DNA from: Acidobacteriota bacterium
Lineage (GTDB): Bacteria; Acidobacteriota; Thermoanaerobaculia; UBA5066
DNA length: 64,000 bases
Direction of reading: 5' to 3'
Assembly: GCA_016716715.1 (NCBI GenBank)
Contig: JADJVE010000009.1
Location: forward strand, 130,238-194,237
Each line of letters starts with the position of its first letter. The stretch's first letter is position 1. Shown in pieces: positions 19,325 to 27,651 of the stretch. A program made the position numbers and the translations under genes. The notes below the pieces were generated by a model, which was given only the letters and a program-made list of their open reading frames with translations, ran no database searches and was not told the origin of the DNA.

Positions 19325-20493
19325 GGGACCGGGGTGGCGGCGGGTGCCGCCTGCGCGTCCTCGTACCGCTTCTGGATTCCCGACTTCTGCCGGTCGCGCA
19401 CGAGCCAGCGGAGCGTCTTGCTCTCGTTGATCCCGACGAGGATGTCGTTGATCGCCTCGGCGACGGACGGGTCCGCGATGAGACGGCCGGCCGTGCCGTC
19501 CGTGGAATCCAGCTTCGCGGCGACGTTCGCGAGGTGGGAGGAGAGCTTTCTCAGGTCGTTCGTGAAGTCCTTCGCGAACGCCTCGTCCTTCACGAGCTTC
19601 GGGAGGAGGCCGCCGCCGCCGGAGAGGTCCTTCGAGAAGGACGCGAGCCCGTCGGCGGTCGTCTTCAGGGAGTCGACCATCGCGAAGAACTTCCTCTTGC
19701 CCTCCGGGTCCGAGAGGAGCGCGGGGACGAGGCCCTCGCCCGTGGCCGTGCCCTTCTCGACGGTCGCGAGGATGCGGTTCAGGGAGGCCGTCGCGCCCCT
19801 CAGCTCGACGAGGACGCTGTCGGCGGTCTTCTCGTCGTGCAGGAGCCGTCCGACGAGGCCCCGGCCCTGCCGGACGTCGACGACGAGGCCGTTGAGGTTG
19901 TCGAGCGTCTGCCGCAGCGACTTCGAGAGGTCCGCGCCGTTCTTCGTCTCCGACGTGATTTCGCCGAGGAACCCCTCGCCCTTCTCCGTGCGGCCGAGGA
20001 TGTTCTTGAGCGACTTCGAGATCGCGACGACGTTGTCCACGAGGTCGCCCGAGCCCGCGAGGATCTTGTCGAGCTCGGCGCCGCGGAACGCGATGATCTC
20101 GTGGTCGGGCTGGAGGTCGGGCTTGTCGGGCGAGCCTGGCGTCACCTCGAGATACTTGTCGCCGAGGAGGCCGATCGTCTTGATCTCCGCGCGGCTGTCC
20201 GTCTTGACGAGGTGCTGGTACTTGCGCTCGATGTCGAACTGCAGCGTCAAGTCCTGGCCCGGCGCGCGGGGGACGTCGATGTCGCGCACGGCGCCGACGA
20301 CGACGCCCGCGAGGCGCACCTGGTTGCCCGGCAGCAGCCCCTGGGAGTTCGGGAACCGCGCGAAGTACGACGTGCGGCGGACGAAAAACCCCTTCGTGCC
20401 GCCGATGAAGAGCAGCGCCCCCGCGAGGAGGATGAACGACGCGAAGAGGATGACCCCGACGCGCGTCTTCGTCCGGATGTCGGCTCTCACCAT
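19321..20493 (-). CDS. mlaD: MCE/MlaD-family phospholipid transport substrate-binding protein
   Basis: A 390-residue protein with one N-terminal membrane helix (VGVILFASFILLAGALLFIGG) and the MCE domain (FARFPNSQGLLPGNQVRLAGVVVGAVRDI, then IKTIGLLGDKYLEVTPGS). A long helical C-terminal region follows (about residues 150-380). MCE proteins form hexameric rings that shuttle phospholipids between inner and outer membranes with the MlaFE transporter. The gene follows mlaF by 22 bases and overlaps the epimerase-like gene. It is longer than E. coli MlaD (~180 residues), more like the longer MCE proteins of other lineages. No mlaC or mlaB gene is in the window. Confidence 0.9.
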   Translation of the reverse strand: MVRADIRTKTRVGVILFASFILLAGALLFIGGTKGFFVRRTSYFARFPNSQGLLPGNQVRLAGVVVGAVRDIDVPRAPGQDLTLQFDIERKYQHLVKTDSRAEIKTIGLLGDKYLEVTPGSPDKPDLQPDHEIIAFRGAELDKILAGSGDLVDNVVAISKSLKNILGRTEKGEGFLGEITSETKNGADLSKSLRQTLDNLNGLVVDVRQGRGLVGRLLHDEKTADSVLVELRGATASLNRILATVEKGTATGEGLVPALLSDPEGKRKFFAMVDSLKTTADGLASFSKDLSGGGGLLPKLVKDEAFAKDFTNDLRKLSSHLANVAAKLDSTDGTAGRLIADPSVAEAINDILVGINESKTLRWLVRDRQKSGIQKRYEDAQAAPAATPVP

Positions 20494-20515
20494 TCGGGAC
20501 GTTGCTCCGTGCGCA

Positions 20516-21292
20516 TCATGCCAAAGACTCCCCGGCCGAGAGGAATTCCCTGAGTTCGGCCACGTCCGAGGCCTTCGCCTCTGCCGGCGTGCCGATGAAG
20601 GCGAACCGCGCGTTCTTGAGGAACGCGATGCGGTCCGCGACGAAGAGAGCCGAGACGATGTCGTGCGTCACGACGACGGACGTCGTCGAGAGGCGGGTGT
20701 TCAGGTCCTTGATGAGGCGGTTGATCGTCATGGACGTGACGGGGTCGAGGCCCGTCGTGGGCTCGTCGTAGAGCAGGACCTCGGGCTTGAGCGCGACCGT
20801 CCGCGCGAGGGAGACGCGTTTCTTCATGCCGCCCGAGAGCGAGGAGGGAAGGAGGCGCTCGACGTCCCGCCCGAGGTTCACGAACCCAAGCACTTCCGCG
20901 ACGCGCTCGGAGATCCGGTCCTCGGGCCAGCTCGTGTGCTCGCGCAGCGCGAAGGCGATGTTCTCGAAGACCGTCATCGAGTCGAAGAGCGCGCCGCTCT
21001 GGAAGAGCATCCCGACCTTCTTGCGGATCGGGACGAGAGACTCCTCGGGCAGATGCGAAATCTCCTCGCCGTCGACCCAGACCTCGCCCTTGTCCGGCTG
21101 CTCGAGGCCGTTCATCTGCCGCAGCGAGACGGACTTGCCCGTCCCCGAGCCCCCGAGAATCACGAGGACCTCGCCGCGCTTGACCTCGAGGTCCACGTCG
21201 TCGAGGACGCGCTTCTGGCCGTAGGCCTTGGACACGCCCTTGAACTCGATGATCGGCGCGCCGGCGGGCATCCCCGTGCGGAGGATGCGCAT
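20516..21292 (-). CDS. mlaF: ABC transporter ATP-binding protein of the Mla lipid system
   Basis: A ~258-residue ATPase. Walker A is GGSGTGKSVS, the Q-loop lies in GMLFQSGALFDSMTV, the signature is LSGGMKKRVSLAR, Walker B is VLLYDEPTTGLDP and the switch His is VVVTHD. The FQSGALFDSMTV segment is typical of MlaF-type ATPases. It pairs with the permease directly upstream. I take the ATG at 21292; a GTG at 21319 that overlaps the permease stop (GTGA) is in frame and is a real alternative, adding nine residues. It powers lipid movement through MlaE toward the MCE protein encoded next. Confidence 0.93.
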   Translation of the reverse strand: MRILRTGMPAGAPIIEFKGVSKAYGQKRVLDDVDLEVKRGEVLVILGGSGTGKSVSLRQMNGLEQPDKGEVWVDGEEISHLPEESLVPIRKKVGMLFQSGALFDSMTVFENIAFALREHTSWPEDRISERVAEVLGFVNLGRDVERLLPSSLSGGMKKRVSLARTVALKPEVLLYDEPTTGLDPVTSMTINRLIKDLNTRLSTTSVVVTHDIVSALFVADRIAFLKNARFAFIGTPAEAKASDVAELREFLSAGESLA

Positions 21293-21315
21293 GACGCCGG
21301 TCTCGGAGAGCGGCC

Positions 21316-22158
21316 TCACTTGAGGCCCAGCGGGAGCAGGAGGAATAGCTTCGTCAGGAAGAAATCCGACATGAGGACGACGATCGCCGCGATCACGACG
21401 GCGACGGTCGTCGCGCGCCCGACGCCGTCGGCGCCGCCCGTCGCGTTCAGGCCGTTGTAGCAGCCGATGATCCCGATCTCGAAGCCGAAGAACGGCGTCT
21501 TGAACAGGCCATGAAGGATGTCGTTCACGTGAACGGACTGCGAGACCGTGGAAAGGTAGAACGAGGCGCCGATCCTCAGGTCGACGACGGCGATGAAGAG
21601 GCCCCCGACCATCCCGATGAAGTCCGCGAGGAGGGTCAGGACGGGCAGCATGAGGGTCACGGCGAGGACGCGCGGCAGGACGAGCTTGCGCGCCGGGGAG
21701 GCCCCGAGGGCCCGCAGGGCGTCCACCTGCTCCGTGACGGCCATCGTCCCGAGCTCGGCGGTGATCCCGGCGCCCACGCGCGCCGCAACCATGAGCGCCG
21801 TGAGCGAGGGACCGAGCTCGCGCGTGATCGAGAGGACGACGACGCGGCCCACGAAGAGCTTCCCGCCGAACTGCGAGAGCGCGGAGGCCGTCTGAAGCGC
21901 GAGCACCATGCCCGTGAAGAGCGCCGTGAGGTTCGTGATCGAGATGGACTGCACGCCGAGCGCGTCCATCTGGCGGAGGATCTCGGACGTCTCCCACTTC
22001 TCGCGCGAGGCGCGCACGAGGTCGCGGACGAGCCAGGCGACGCCTCCGAGGTGGAAGGACACGTTCCCGAACCAGCGCTTCAGCCGCGCCATCTTCCAGA
22101 GCGGCTCCTTGAGGACCGCGATGTACTGCGTCGTCGAGTCGTACTGGGACGGGGGCAC
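21316..22158 (-). CDS. mlaE: MlaE-family phospholipid ABC transporter permease
   Basis: A 280-residue inner-membrane permease starting at GTG. The family signature SITRELGPSLTALMVAARVGAGITAELGTMAVTEQVDAL is intact (residues ~125-165), followed by LRALGASPARKLVLPRVLA and several membrane helices up to the C-terminus (FFLTKLFLLLPLGLK). First gene of a minus-strand unit mlaE-mlaF-mlaD-epimerase. The 234-base divergent region to its right (22159-22392) should hold its promoter. Confidence 0.93.
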   Translation of the reverse strand: MPPSQYDSTTQYIAVLKEPLWKMARLKRWFGNVSFHLGGVAWLVRDLVRASREKWETSEILRQMDALGVQSISITNLTALFTGMVLALQTASALSQFGGKLFVGRVVVLSITRELGPSLTALMVAARVGAGITAELGTMAVTEQVDALRALGASPARKLVLPRVLAVTLMLPVLTLLADFIGMVGGLFIAVVDLRIGASFYLSTVSQSVHVNDILHGLFKTPFFGFEIGIIGCYNGLNATGGADGVGRATTVAVVIAAIVVLMSDFFLTKLFLLLPLGLK

Positions 22159-22223
22159 GGGAGGATTCTACGGGGCGGGCCACGGGAAAACGCCTGGTGA
22201 CCCGGCTCACGGCGGGAGGCGCA

Positions 22224-22240
22224 GGCTGGCGCAGCCAGCC
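22224..22240. other. Perfect 7-bp inverted repeat in divergent intergenic region
   Basis: The sequence is a 7-base stem with a 3-base loop (GGCTGGC, gca, GCCAGCC) in the 234-base gap between the divergent mlaE and CARDB-like genes. There is no T-run on either side, so it is unlikely to be an intrinsic terminator. It might be an operator or an mRNA leader hairpin. I see nothing else recognisable in this gap besides the AAAGGAGAA ribosome-binding site of the downstream gene. Confidence 0.3.
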
Positions 22241-22392
22241 GGTTCGCGGGCGAATGGCGCGCCCGGACCGCATTTCGCCGCTCCGAGGCGACCCGTGGCC
22301 CTTGAACTCGGGGCCCCGGAGCCTCACGTTGTCCCCGTCCGATCACCGAACGACCGTCACGCCCTCCGGGGCACGAACCGAAAGGAGAATTC

Positions 22393-23298
22393 ATGCGTCA
22401 CACAACCTCCCTTCTCGCCCTCGCGGCGCTCGCCGCGGCGGCCGTCCCCGCCGCCGCCCAGCCCAATGTCGCCGCCGCGGCTCCTGCCGCCCGCGTCATC
22501 GGCGCCAAGCTGGAGGCCCAGCCGCGCGCCTACAAGGGCCCCTGCCCGGTCACGATCAAGTTCGTCGGCTCGATCGAGACGGCCGGCCCCTCCGCCGTGA
22601 AGTACGTCTTCGACCGCAACGACGGCGGCATCGACACCGTCGACCGCCATTTCACGGCGGTTGCGCCGTTCCACCAGCCCGTCGAGACGACGTGGACGCT
22701 CGGCGCGCCCGGCATGCACTACGCCGGGTGGGAGCAGATCCGGATCGTGCTGCCGACCGCGAGCGCGGGCTTCAAGTCGAACAAGGCCGACTTCGAGATC
22801 ACGTGCGACGGCAGCCCGACCACGCAGCCGGGCGGCGGCGAGAAGAAGCCCGACCTCATCGTCGCCGAGTTCGGCATGAAGAAGTGGGGAGCCTGCAAGG
22901 CGGGCAGCGCCGTCTACACCTTCCAGGTCACGGTCAAGAACGTCGGCACCGCGCCGTCGCCGTCGTCGGCTTCCCTCGGCAACAAGGCCCTCGTCCAGGC
23001 GATGGCCTCGGATTACCCGGGGTGGGGCAACGGCGTCTTCCTGAACGCGCTGGCGCCCGGCGCAAGCCAGACCGTGGACATCCCCGTCTACTACCTCCAG
23101 GCCGATCCCGGCTTCATGGTCACGCACGCCCCGCACCCGTTCAACGCGATCGCGGACCCGCTCGGCCTCGTGAACGAGGGCGCCGCGGGCGAGGCGAACA
23201 ACACGAAGGGGCCGATCAACATGGGCGCGCCGGAGGGTTGCCCGAAGCCTCCGCAGCCGACGAGGCCCGCGCAGCCGGGTGCCGCCCAGCCGAAGTAG
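22393..23298 (+). CDS. Secreted protein with CARDB-like C-terminal domain
   Basis: A 301-residue protein with a strong ribosome-binding site (AAAGGAGAA) and a clear signal peptide (TTSLLALAALAAAAVPAAAQP). Residues ~45-140 form a beta domain with cysteines in GPCPVTIKF and ITCDGSP. After a Gly/Pro linker (QPGGGEKK) comes a CARDB-like module: PDLIVAEFGMKKWGACKAG, FQVTVKNVGTAPSPSSASL, ending ANNTKGPINMG. The tail is Pro-rich (QPTRPAQPGAAQPK). CARDB modules are found in adhesins and extracellular enzymes. It resembles the secreted proteins near 9-12 kb in design. Function unknown. Confidence 0.78.
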   Translation: MRHTTSLLALAALAAAAVPAAAQPNVAAAAPAARVIGAKLEAQPRAYKGPCPVTIKFVGSIETAGPSAVKYVFDRNDGGIDTVDRHFTAVAPFHQPVETTWTLGAPGMHYAGWEQIRIVLPTASAGFKSNKADFEITCDGSPTTQPGGGEKKPDLIVAEFGMKKWGACKAGSAVYTFQVTVKNVGTAPSPSSASLGNKALVQAMASDYPGWGNGVFLNALAPGASQTVDIPVYYLQADPGFMVTHAPHPFNAIADPLGLVNEGAAGEANNTKGPINMGAPEGCPKPPQPTRPAQPGAAQPK

Positions 23299-23345
23299 CG
23301 TCCGCCCTTCCCGCGTCCGGCCCGCCGGGTCGCTAGACTCGGCGG

Positions 23346-24065
23346 GTGCCGCGGAGCCTGCGTGACGTCCTCGTGACGACTTGGGGGTGGACGAACATCG
23401 CCGTCTCGACGGCGCTCTTCGGCACGCTCGCGATCCTCACGTCCTGGGTGCCGCCGCGCGGACGGCTCTACCTCTTCTGGGCCCGCAACTGGGCGAAGAG
23501 CCTGCTCTGGCTCAACGGGATCCCGGCACGGATCGAGATCTCGCACGAGGCCGCAGCCCTCCCGCAGGCGATCTACATGTCGAACCACGAATCCGGGATC
23601 GACATCCTGCTGCTCCTCCTCGCGATCCGGCAGGACGTGCGCTTTCTCGCCAAGCGCGAGCTCTTCTTCGTGCCGTTCATGGGCTGGTCCATGTGGCTCG
23701 CGGGCTTCGTCCCCGTGGACCGCCGGCGGACGGACAAGGCCAGGGATGTCCTGTCCGGTCTCGACCGCCGCCTCGCCTCGGGCATCTCGATCCTGGTGTT
23801 CCCGGAGGGCACGCGCTCGCGCGACGGGAAGCTCGGCGCCTTCAAGAAATCCGGGTTCCTGACGGCGCTGAAGTCGGGCCTTCCGATCGTCCCGGTGTCC
23901 GTCTCGGGCGCCCGCGCCGTCCTCGGCGCCCAGGGCATTGTGATCCGCCGCGGCCCCGTCGTCGCGCGCGTCGGCCGCCCCATCCCGACCGCGGGGCTCG
24001 GCGTTCACGACCGGGCGGCGCTCATGGCGCGCGTGCGGCGCGAGATCCTGTCGCTGCGCGGCTGA
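23346..24065 (+). CDS. plsC: 1-acyl-sn-glycerol-3-phosphate acyltransferase
   Basis: A 239-residue acyltransferase starting at GTG. The catalytic H-x4-D motif is NHESGIDIL, the substrate-binding block is FPEGTRSRDGKLGAFKKSGF, and VPVSVSGAR is block IV. An N-terminal membrane segment (FGTLAILTSWV) anchors it at the inner membrane. It should acylate lysophosphatidate to phosphatidate in phospholipid synthesis. It lies 48 bases after the CARDB-like gene on the same strand. Confidence 0.92.
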   Translation: MPRSLRDVLVTTWGWTNIAVSTALFGTLAILTSWVPPRGRLYLFWARNWAKSLLWLNGIPARIEISHEAAALPQAIYMSNHESGIDILLLLLAIRQDVRFLAKRELFFVPFMGWSMWLAGFVPVDRRRTDKARDVLSGLDRRLASGISILVFPEGTRSRDGKLGAFKKSGFLTALKSGLPIVPVSVSGARAVLGAQGIVIRRGPVVARVGRPIPTAGLGVHDRAALMARVRREILSLRG

Positions 24066-24127
24066 GCCCCGACGAGCGGATCGAATCGGCTGATTCCTTT
24101 GCATCAGGCCGCGGGGTGGGCCAAGCC

Positions 24128-24147
24128 TCAGCTTGTAGCTGAAGGAG
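24128..24147 (+). promoter_or_regulatory. Hairpin abutting the ribosome-binding site of the DASS transporter gene
   Basis: A 6-bp perfect stem with a 3-base loop (TCAGCT, tgt, AGCTGA) ends one base before GGAG, the ribosome-binding site that lies 8 bases ahead of the ATG at 24156. This site, and the lack of one near earlier start codons, decides the gene's start. Such a hairpin could modulate ribosome access, but the stem is short and may be chance. Confidence 0.35.
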
Positions 24148-24155
24148 TCTTGCCG

Positions 24156-25634
24156 ATGAAGTCTCAAGCACACGCCTCGCACGGCCCGCTGGACTTCCTG
24201 CACTTCGACGTCCACGCGCACCCCGATCTCTGGAAAGGCCTGCTCGCGGTGCTCGTGGGCGGCGTCGTCGCCATCCTGCCCGTGCCGGACGGCCTGAAGC
24301 CCACGGCCTGGTATTTCTTCGCCCTGTTCTGCGCCGTCGTCGTGGGGCTCGTCCTCGAGCCGATCCCCGCCGCCGCCGTCGGCGTCACGGGAGTCGCCAT
24401 GGCGGCGGTTCTCGGCCTCGTGGAGCCGAAGCCGGCCGACGCGATCAAGTGGGCCCTCTCCGGGTTCTCGAACACGACCGTGTGGCTCATCTTCGGCGCG
24501 TTCATGTTCGCTCTCGGCTACGAGAAGTCCGGCCTCGGCCGGCGGCTCGCCCTCGGCCTCGTGAGGAAAATGGGCGGAAACTCGCTCGGCCTCGGGTACG
24601 CCGTCATGCTCTCGGACGTCGTCCTCGCGCCGTTCACGCCGTCGAACACGGCGAGGAGCGGCGGGACGATCTTCCCGGTCATCCGCAACATCCCGGGCCT
24701 CTACGGGTCCGAGCCGGGGCCGACGTCGCGGCGCCTCGGCGGGCCGCTCATGTGGACGGCCCTCGCGACGACCTGCGTGACCTCGACGCTGTTCCTGACG
24801 GGCCTCGCGCCGAACCTCCTCGCGCTCGAGATCGTCAAGAAGACGGCGAAGGTCGACATCTCGTGGGCGGCGTGGCTCGTCGGGGTCCTGCCCGTCGGCG
24901 TCCTCCTTCTCGCGGTCCTTCCGCTTCTCGTCGGCCTGTTCTACGCGCCCGAGATCCGGAAGAGCCTCGACGTCCCGGCCTGGGCCGGCAAGGAGCTTCA
25001 GGGGATGGGGACGGTCTCGAGGAACGAGATCGTGATGGCGTTCCTCGCGCTGGGCGCCCTCGCGCTCTGGATCTTCGGCGGGAAGTTCATCGATCCGACG
25101 GCCGTGGCCTTCGCGGCGATCGCCCTCATGGTGATCCTCGGGGTCGTCGCCTGGGACGACGTCCTCGCGAACAAGTCCGCGTGGAACGTCCTCGTGTGGT
25201 TCGCGACGCTCGTCGCGCTCGCGGACGGCCTGAACCGCGTGGGCTTCGTGACCTGGTTCGCGAAGAAGGCCGCGGCCCCGCTCGCCGGATACGCGCCGCT
25301 GACGGTCACGATCCTCCTCGCGGTCCTCTTCTTCGTGACGCACTACATGTTCGCGAGCATCACCGCTCACGTGACCGCGATGCTCCCCGTCATGCTCGCC
25401 GTGGGCGCCGCGGTGCCCGGCCTCGACGTGCGGCTGTTCGCGATGCTGCTCTGCTACACGCTCGGGATCATGGGGATCCTGACCCCGTACGCCACGGGCC
25501 CGTCGCCCGTCTATTTCGGGAGTGGCTACGTCCCGCGAAAGGACTTCTGGCGGCTCGGGGCGATCTTCGGCTTCATTTACCTCGCCGTCCTTCTCGCGAT
25601 CGGCGTCCCGTGGATGCTCTGGATGAAGCCCTGA
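24156..25634 (+). CDS. Divalent anion:sodium symporter (DASS/SLC13 family)
   Basis: A 492-residue inner-membrane transporter with about 12-14 hydrophobic segments. Two family motifs are visible: PFTPSNTARSGGTIFPV near residue 160 (an S-N-T sodium/substrate motif) and a C-terminal half repeat with MLLCYTLGIMGILTPYATGPSPVYFGSGYV. This pattern fits the CitT/2-oxoglutarate-malate branch, importing or exchanging dicarboxylates or tricarboxylates such as malate, succinate or citrate. The start is set by GAAGGAG just upstream. A strong intrinsic terminator follows the gene, so it ends its transcript. Confidence 0.9.
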   Translation: MKSQAHASHGPLDFLHFDVHAHPDLWKGLLAVLVGGVVAILPVPDGLKPTAWYFFALFCAVVVGLVLEPIPAAAVGVTGVAMAAVLGLVEPKPADAIKWALSGFSNTTVWLIFGAFMFALGYEKSGLGRRLALGLVRKMGGNSLGLGYAVMLSDVVLAPFTPSNTARSGGTIFPVIRNIPGLYGSEPGPTSRRLGGPLMWTALATTCVTSTLFLTGLAPNLLALEIVKKTAKVDISWAAWLVGVLPVGVLLLAVLPLLVGLFYAPEIRKSLDVPAWAGKELQGMGTVSRNEIVMAFLALGALALWIFGGKFIDPTAVAFAAIALMVILGVVAWDDVLANKSAWNVLVWFATLVALADGLNRVGFVTWFAKKAAAPLAGYAPLTVTILLAVLFFVTHYMFASITAHVTAMLPVMLAVGAAVPGLDVRLFAMLLCYTLGIMGILTPYATGPSPVYFGSGYVPRKDFWRLGAIFGFIYLAVLLAIGVPWMLWMKP

Positions 25635-25664
25635 GATTTCGGATTTCTTGGAAGGTTGAGAGGC

Positions 25665-25697
25665 GCCGGGGCGGGGGAACCCGTCCCGGCTTTATTG
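25665..25697 (+). terminator. Intrinsic terminator after the DASS transporter gene
   Basis: An 11-bp stem (GCCGGGGCGGG pairing with CCCGTCCCGGC, one G:U pair) with a GGAA loop is followed by TTTATTGT. It lies 31 bases after the transporter stop and before mrp, so mrp probably has its own promoter or depends on read-through. Confidence 0.78.
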
Positions 25698-25703
25698 TGA
25701 GAT

Positions 25704-25720
25704 CCTCTCTCACCGAGAGG
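25704..25720 (+). promoter_or_regulatory. Hairpin containing the mrp ribosome-binding site
   Basis: A 6-bp stem (CCTCTC and GAGAGG) with loop TCACC. The 3' arm is the GAGAGGG ribosome-binding sequence about 10 bases ahead of the TTG start of mrp at 25731. Folding would hide the site. It could give translational control, or be incidental. Confidence 0.35.
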
Positions 25721-25730
25721 GAATCCAAAC

Positions 25731-26789
25731 TTGTCCACGACCACGCTCAACGAACAGTCCGTCCTCGACGCGCTCCGGAAGGTCAAGTACCCCGGATTTT
25801 CGCGCGACATCGTCTCCTTCGGCTTCGTCAAGGACCTCACGATCGGAGGCGGCAACGTCTCCTTCCGCCTCGCCCTCACGACCGACGCTCCCGCGGCGGC
25901 GGAGACGCTCAAGCGCGAGTGCGAAACCGTCCTGAAGTCCATCCCGGGCGTCACCGCGGTGACGATCGCCGTGACGGCCGCCGCGCCCCAGCCGCCCGTC
26001 ATCGCGGGCGCGATCGGACGCAAGGACATCCTCAAGGACACTCGCTTCGTCATTGCGATCGCCTCCGGCAAGGGCGGCGTCGGGAAATCCACGGTCTCGG
26101 CCAACCTCGCGATCGCGCTCAAGACGCTCGGCTACGAGGTCGGTCTCATGGACTCGGACATCTACGGCCCGTCGCAGCAGATGATGATGGGCATCAACAC
26201 GAAGCCGTTCGTGAACGAGGAGGAGAAGATCCTCCCGATCGAGCGCTTCGGCGTGCGCGTCATGTCGATCGGCTTCCTGATGGACGTCGACACGCCCGTC
26301 ATCTGGCGCGGGCCGATGATCTTCAAGGCCGTCGAGCAGTTCCTCGGCGACGTGGCCTGGGGCAAACAGGACTTCCTGCTCGTCGACCTGCCGCCCGGCA
26401 CGGGCGACGCCCAGCTCACGCTCACGCAGAAGGTCGCGCTCTCGGGCGCGGTCATCGTGTCGACCCCTCAGGACGTCGCGCTCATCGACGCGCGCAAGGG
26501 CCTCGCGATGTTCCAGAAGGTGAACGTCCCGGTCCTCGGGATCATCGAGAACATGAGCTACTACGAGTGCCCGAAGTGCGGCAACCGCGACGAGATCTTC
26601 AAGCACGGCGGCGGCAGGAAGACGGCCGAGCTGCTCGGGGTCCCGTTTCTCGGCGAGGTCCCGATCGACCCGCGCGTCGCGATCCAGGGCGACGCGGGCA
26701 CGCCGATCATGGCGTCCGACCCGGAGTCGACGGTGTCGAAAGCGTTCCTGCGCCTCGCCGAGCAGGTGGCCAAGGCGGTCGGCGCCTGA
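25731..26789 (+). CDS. mrp: Mrp/NBP35-family iron-sulfur cluster carrier ATPase with N-terminal MIP18 domain
   Basis: A 352-residue protein starting at TTG. Residues 1-95 form a MIP18/DUF59 domain (VLDALRKVKYPGFSRDIVSFG). The P-loop ATPase follows, with deviant Walker A ASGKGGVGKSTVSANLA, MDSDIYGPSQQMMMG, and the C-terminal cluster-binding pair in YYECPKCGNRDEIF. These proteins carry [4Fe-4S] clusters to apo-enzymes in the cytoplasm. It is preceded by a terminator and a hairpin that overlaps its ribosome-binding site. Confidence 0.94.
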   Translation: MSTTTLNEQSVLDALRKVKYPGFSRDIVSFGFVKDLTIGGGNVSFRLALTTDAPAAAETLKRECETVLKSIPGVTAVTIAVTAAAPQPPVIAGAIGRKDILKDTRFVIAIASGKGGVGKSTVSANLAIALKTLGYEVGLMDSDIYGPSQQMMMGINTKPFVNEEEKILPIERFGVRVMSIGFLMDVDTPVIWRGPMIFKAVEQFLGDVAWGKQDFLLVDLPPGTGDAQLTLTQKVALSGAVIVSTPQDVALIDARKGLAMFQKVNVPVLGIIENMSYYECPKCGNRDEIFKHGGGRKTAELLGVPFLGEVPIDPRVAIQGDAGTPIMASDPESTVSKAFLRLAEQVAKAVGA

Positions 26790-26792
26790 CGG

Positions 26793-27278
26793 CTACTTCG
26801 GCGGAGCGATCGTTCCCTGCGTGCAGCCCTTGACGCTTGCCGGGTCGAGGTTCAGGAACGCCGGCAGCTGCCCCTTGGACCTGTTCGTCGCCGATGAGGA
26901 GTCGTCGGGGCACAGCCTTTCGCTCCCGCTCGGTGCGACGAGACTGAGTACGCAGGACCAGGCCCTTGCGTTCGCTGGCTCGTGCTCGGGCCGGTTCGCG
27001 TTGAACTTGACGCTGACGCTGCCGCTGAAGCCGCCCTGCGCGATGGCAAAGGTCGTGCTGCCACTGCCGATCGAGGCGTTGGCCGTTTCCCTGTTCGTGG
27101 CCGCCCCAGTGCCACCGATTCCCCGGACGACGCAGCTCACGCGGCCCTGCGTGAACGCGGGGTCCAGCTTCGCGAGCTGAACCGGCACCTCGAACTCGAA
27201 GTCCTCGGCGGGCGCGGGGAGCGCGGCGACGAGCAAACCGGAGAGAGCGAGCCACACGAGGGAGCGGGTCTGCCTCAT
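26793..27278 (-). CDS. Small secreted hypothetical protein
   Basis: A 161-residue protein with signal peptide SLVWLALSGLLVAALPAPAED. The mature part is beta-rich with cysteines in GRVSCVVRG, ARAWSCVLS, SERLCPDD and KGCTQG, and ends in IAPPK. I recognise no family. Its ATG overlaps the stop of the upstream 105-residue repeat protein, so the two are coupled. It ends 3 bases from the convergent mrp gene. Confidence 0.68.
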   Translation of the reverse strand: MRQTRSLVWLALSGLLVAALPAPAEDFEFEVPVQLAKLDPAFTQGRVSCVVRGIGGTGAATNRETANASIGSGSTTFAIAQGGFSGSVSVKFNANRPEHEPANARAWSCVLSLVAPSGSERLCPDDSSSATNRSKGQLPAFLNLDPASVKGCTQGTIAPPK

Positions 27279-27592
27279 TTCGTTCCTCCGGTTCCCAGGC
27301 CCTTCGCGCCGAGGGCGTCCGTCCTGATGTGGAGAGGCCTGAACGGCACGGGGACGGTTCCGAGTCCCTGGGCTTTAAGGGTTTCAGTTCTGACGCTGAG
27401 CGGCTTGAAGGGCGCGGCGGCGGCGCCGAGGCCGGTGGCCGCGAGCCTCTCCGTTCGGACGCGAAACGGCTTAAACACGGGCGCGGGCGTCGGCGTGGGC
27501 GTCGGCGCTGCGAAGGCGCCGGCCGGCAGGACCAGCAGGGCGGCCGTCCACGCCGCCACGATCGCGATACACCCGAAACGCGAGGACTTCAT
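27275..27592 (-). CDS. Small secreted protein made of three 22-residue repeats
   Basis: A 105-residue protein. A signal peptide (CIAIVAAWTAALLVLPAGAFAA) and a Thr/Pro linker (TPTPTPAP) are followed, from residue 40 to the end, by three exact 22-residue units: FKPFRVRTERLAATGLGAA.., FKPLSVRTETLKAQGLGTV.., FRPLHIRTDALGAKGLGTG... The consensus is F-[KR]-P-[FL]-x-[VI]-R-T-[ED]-x-L-x-[AT]-x-G-L-G. The repeats take up all of the mature protein. I do not know this repeat. It is translationally coupled to the 161-residue secreted protein. A surface or matrix role is possible but unproven. Confidence 0.7.
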   Translation of the reverse strand: MKSSRFGCIAIVAAWTAALLVLPAGAFAAPTPTPTPAPVFKPFRVRTERLAATGLGAAAAPFKPLSVRTETLKAQGLGTVPVPFRPLHIRTDALGAKGLGTGGTK

Positions 27593-27651
27593 CGGCTTGG
27601 GGCGTTAAGCGTATCACCGTTGCTAAGATCCCGTCTCAGTACGGAGGACTC

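Noticed and set aside
22224..22240. Intrinsic terminator
   Set aside because: No T-run follows the stem on either strand and it lies between divergent genes.
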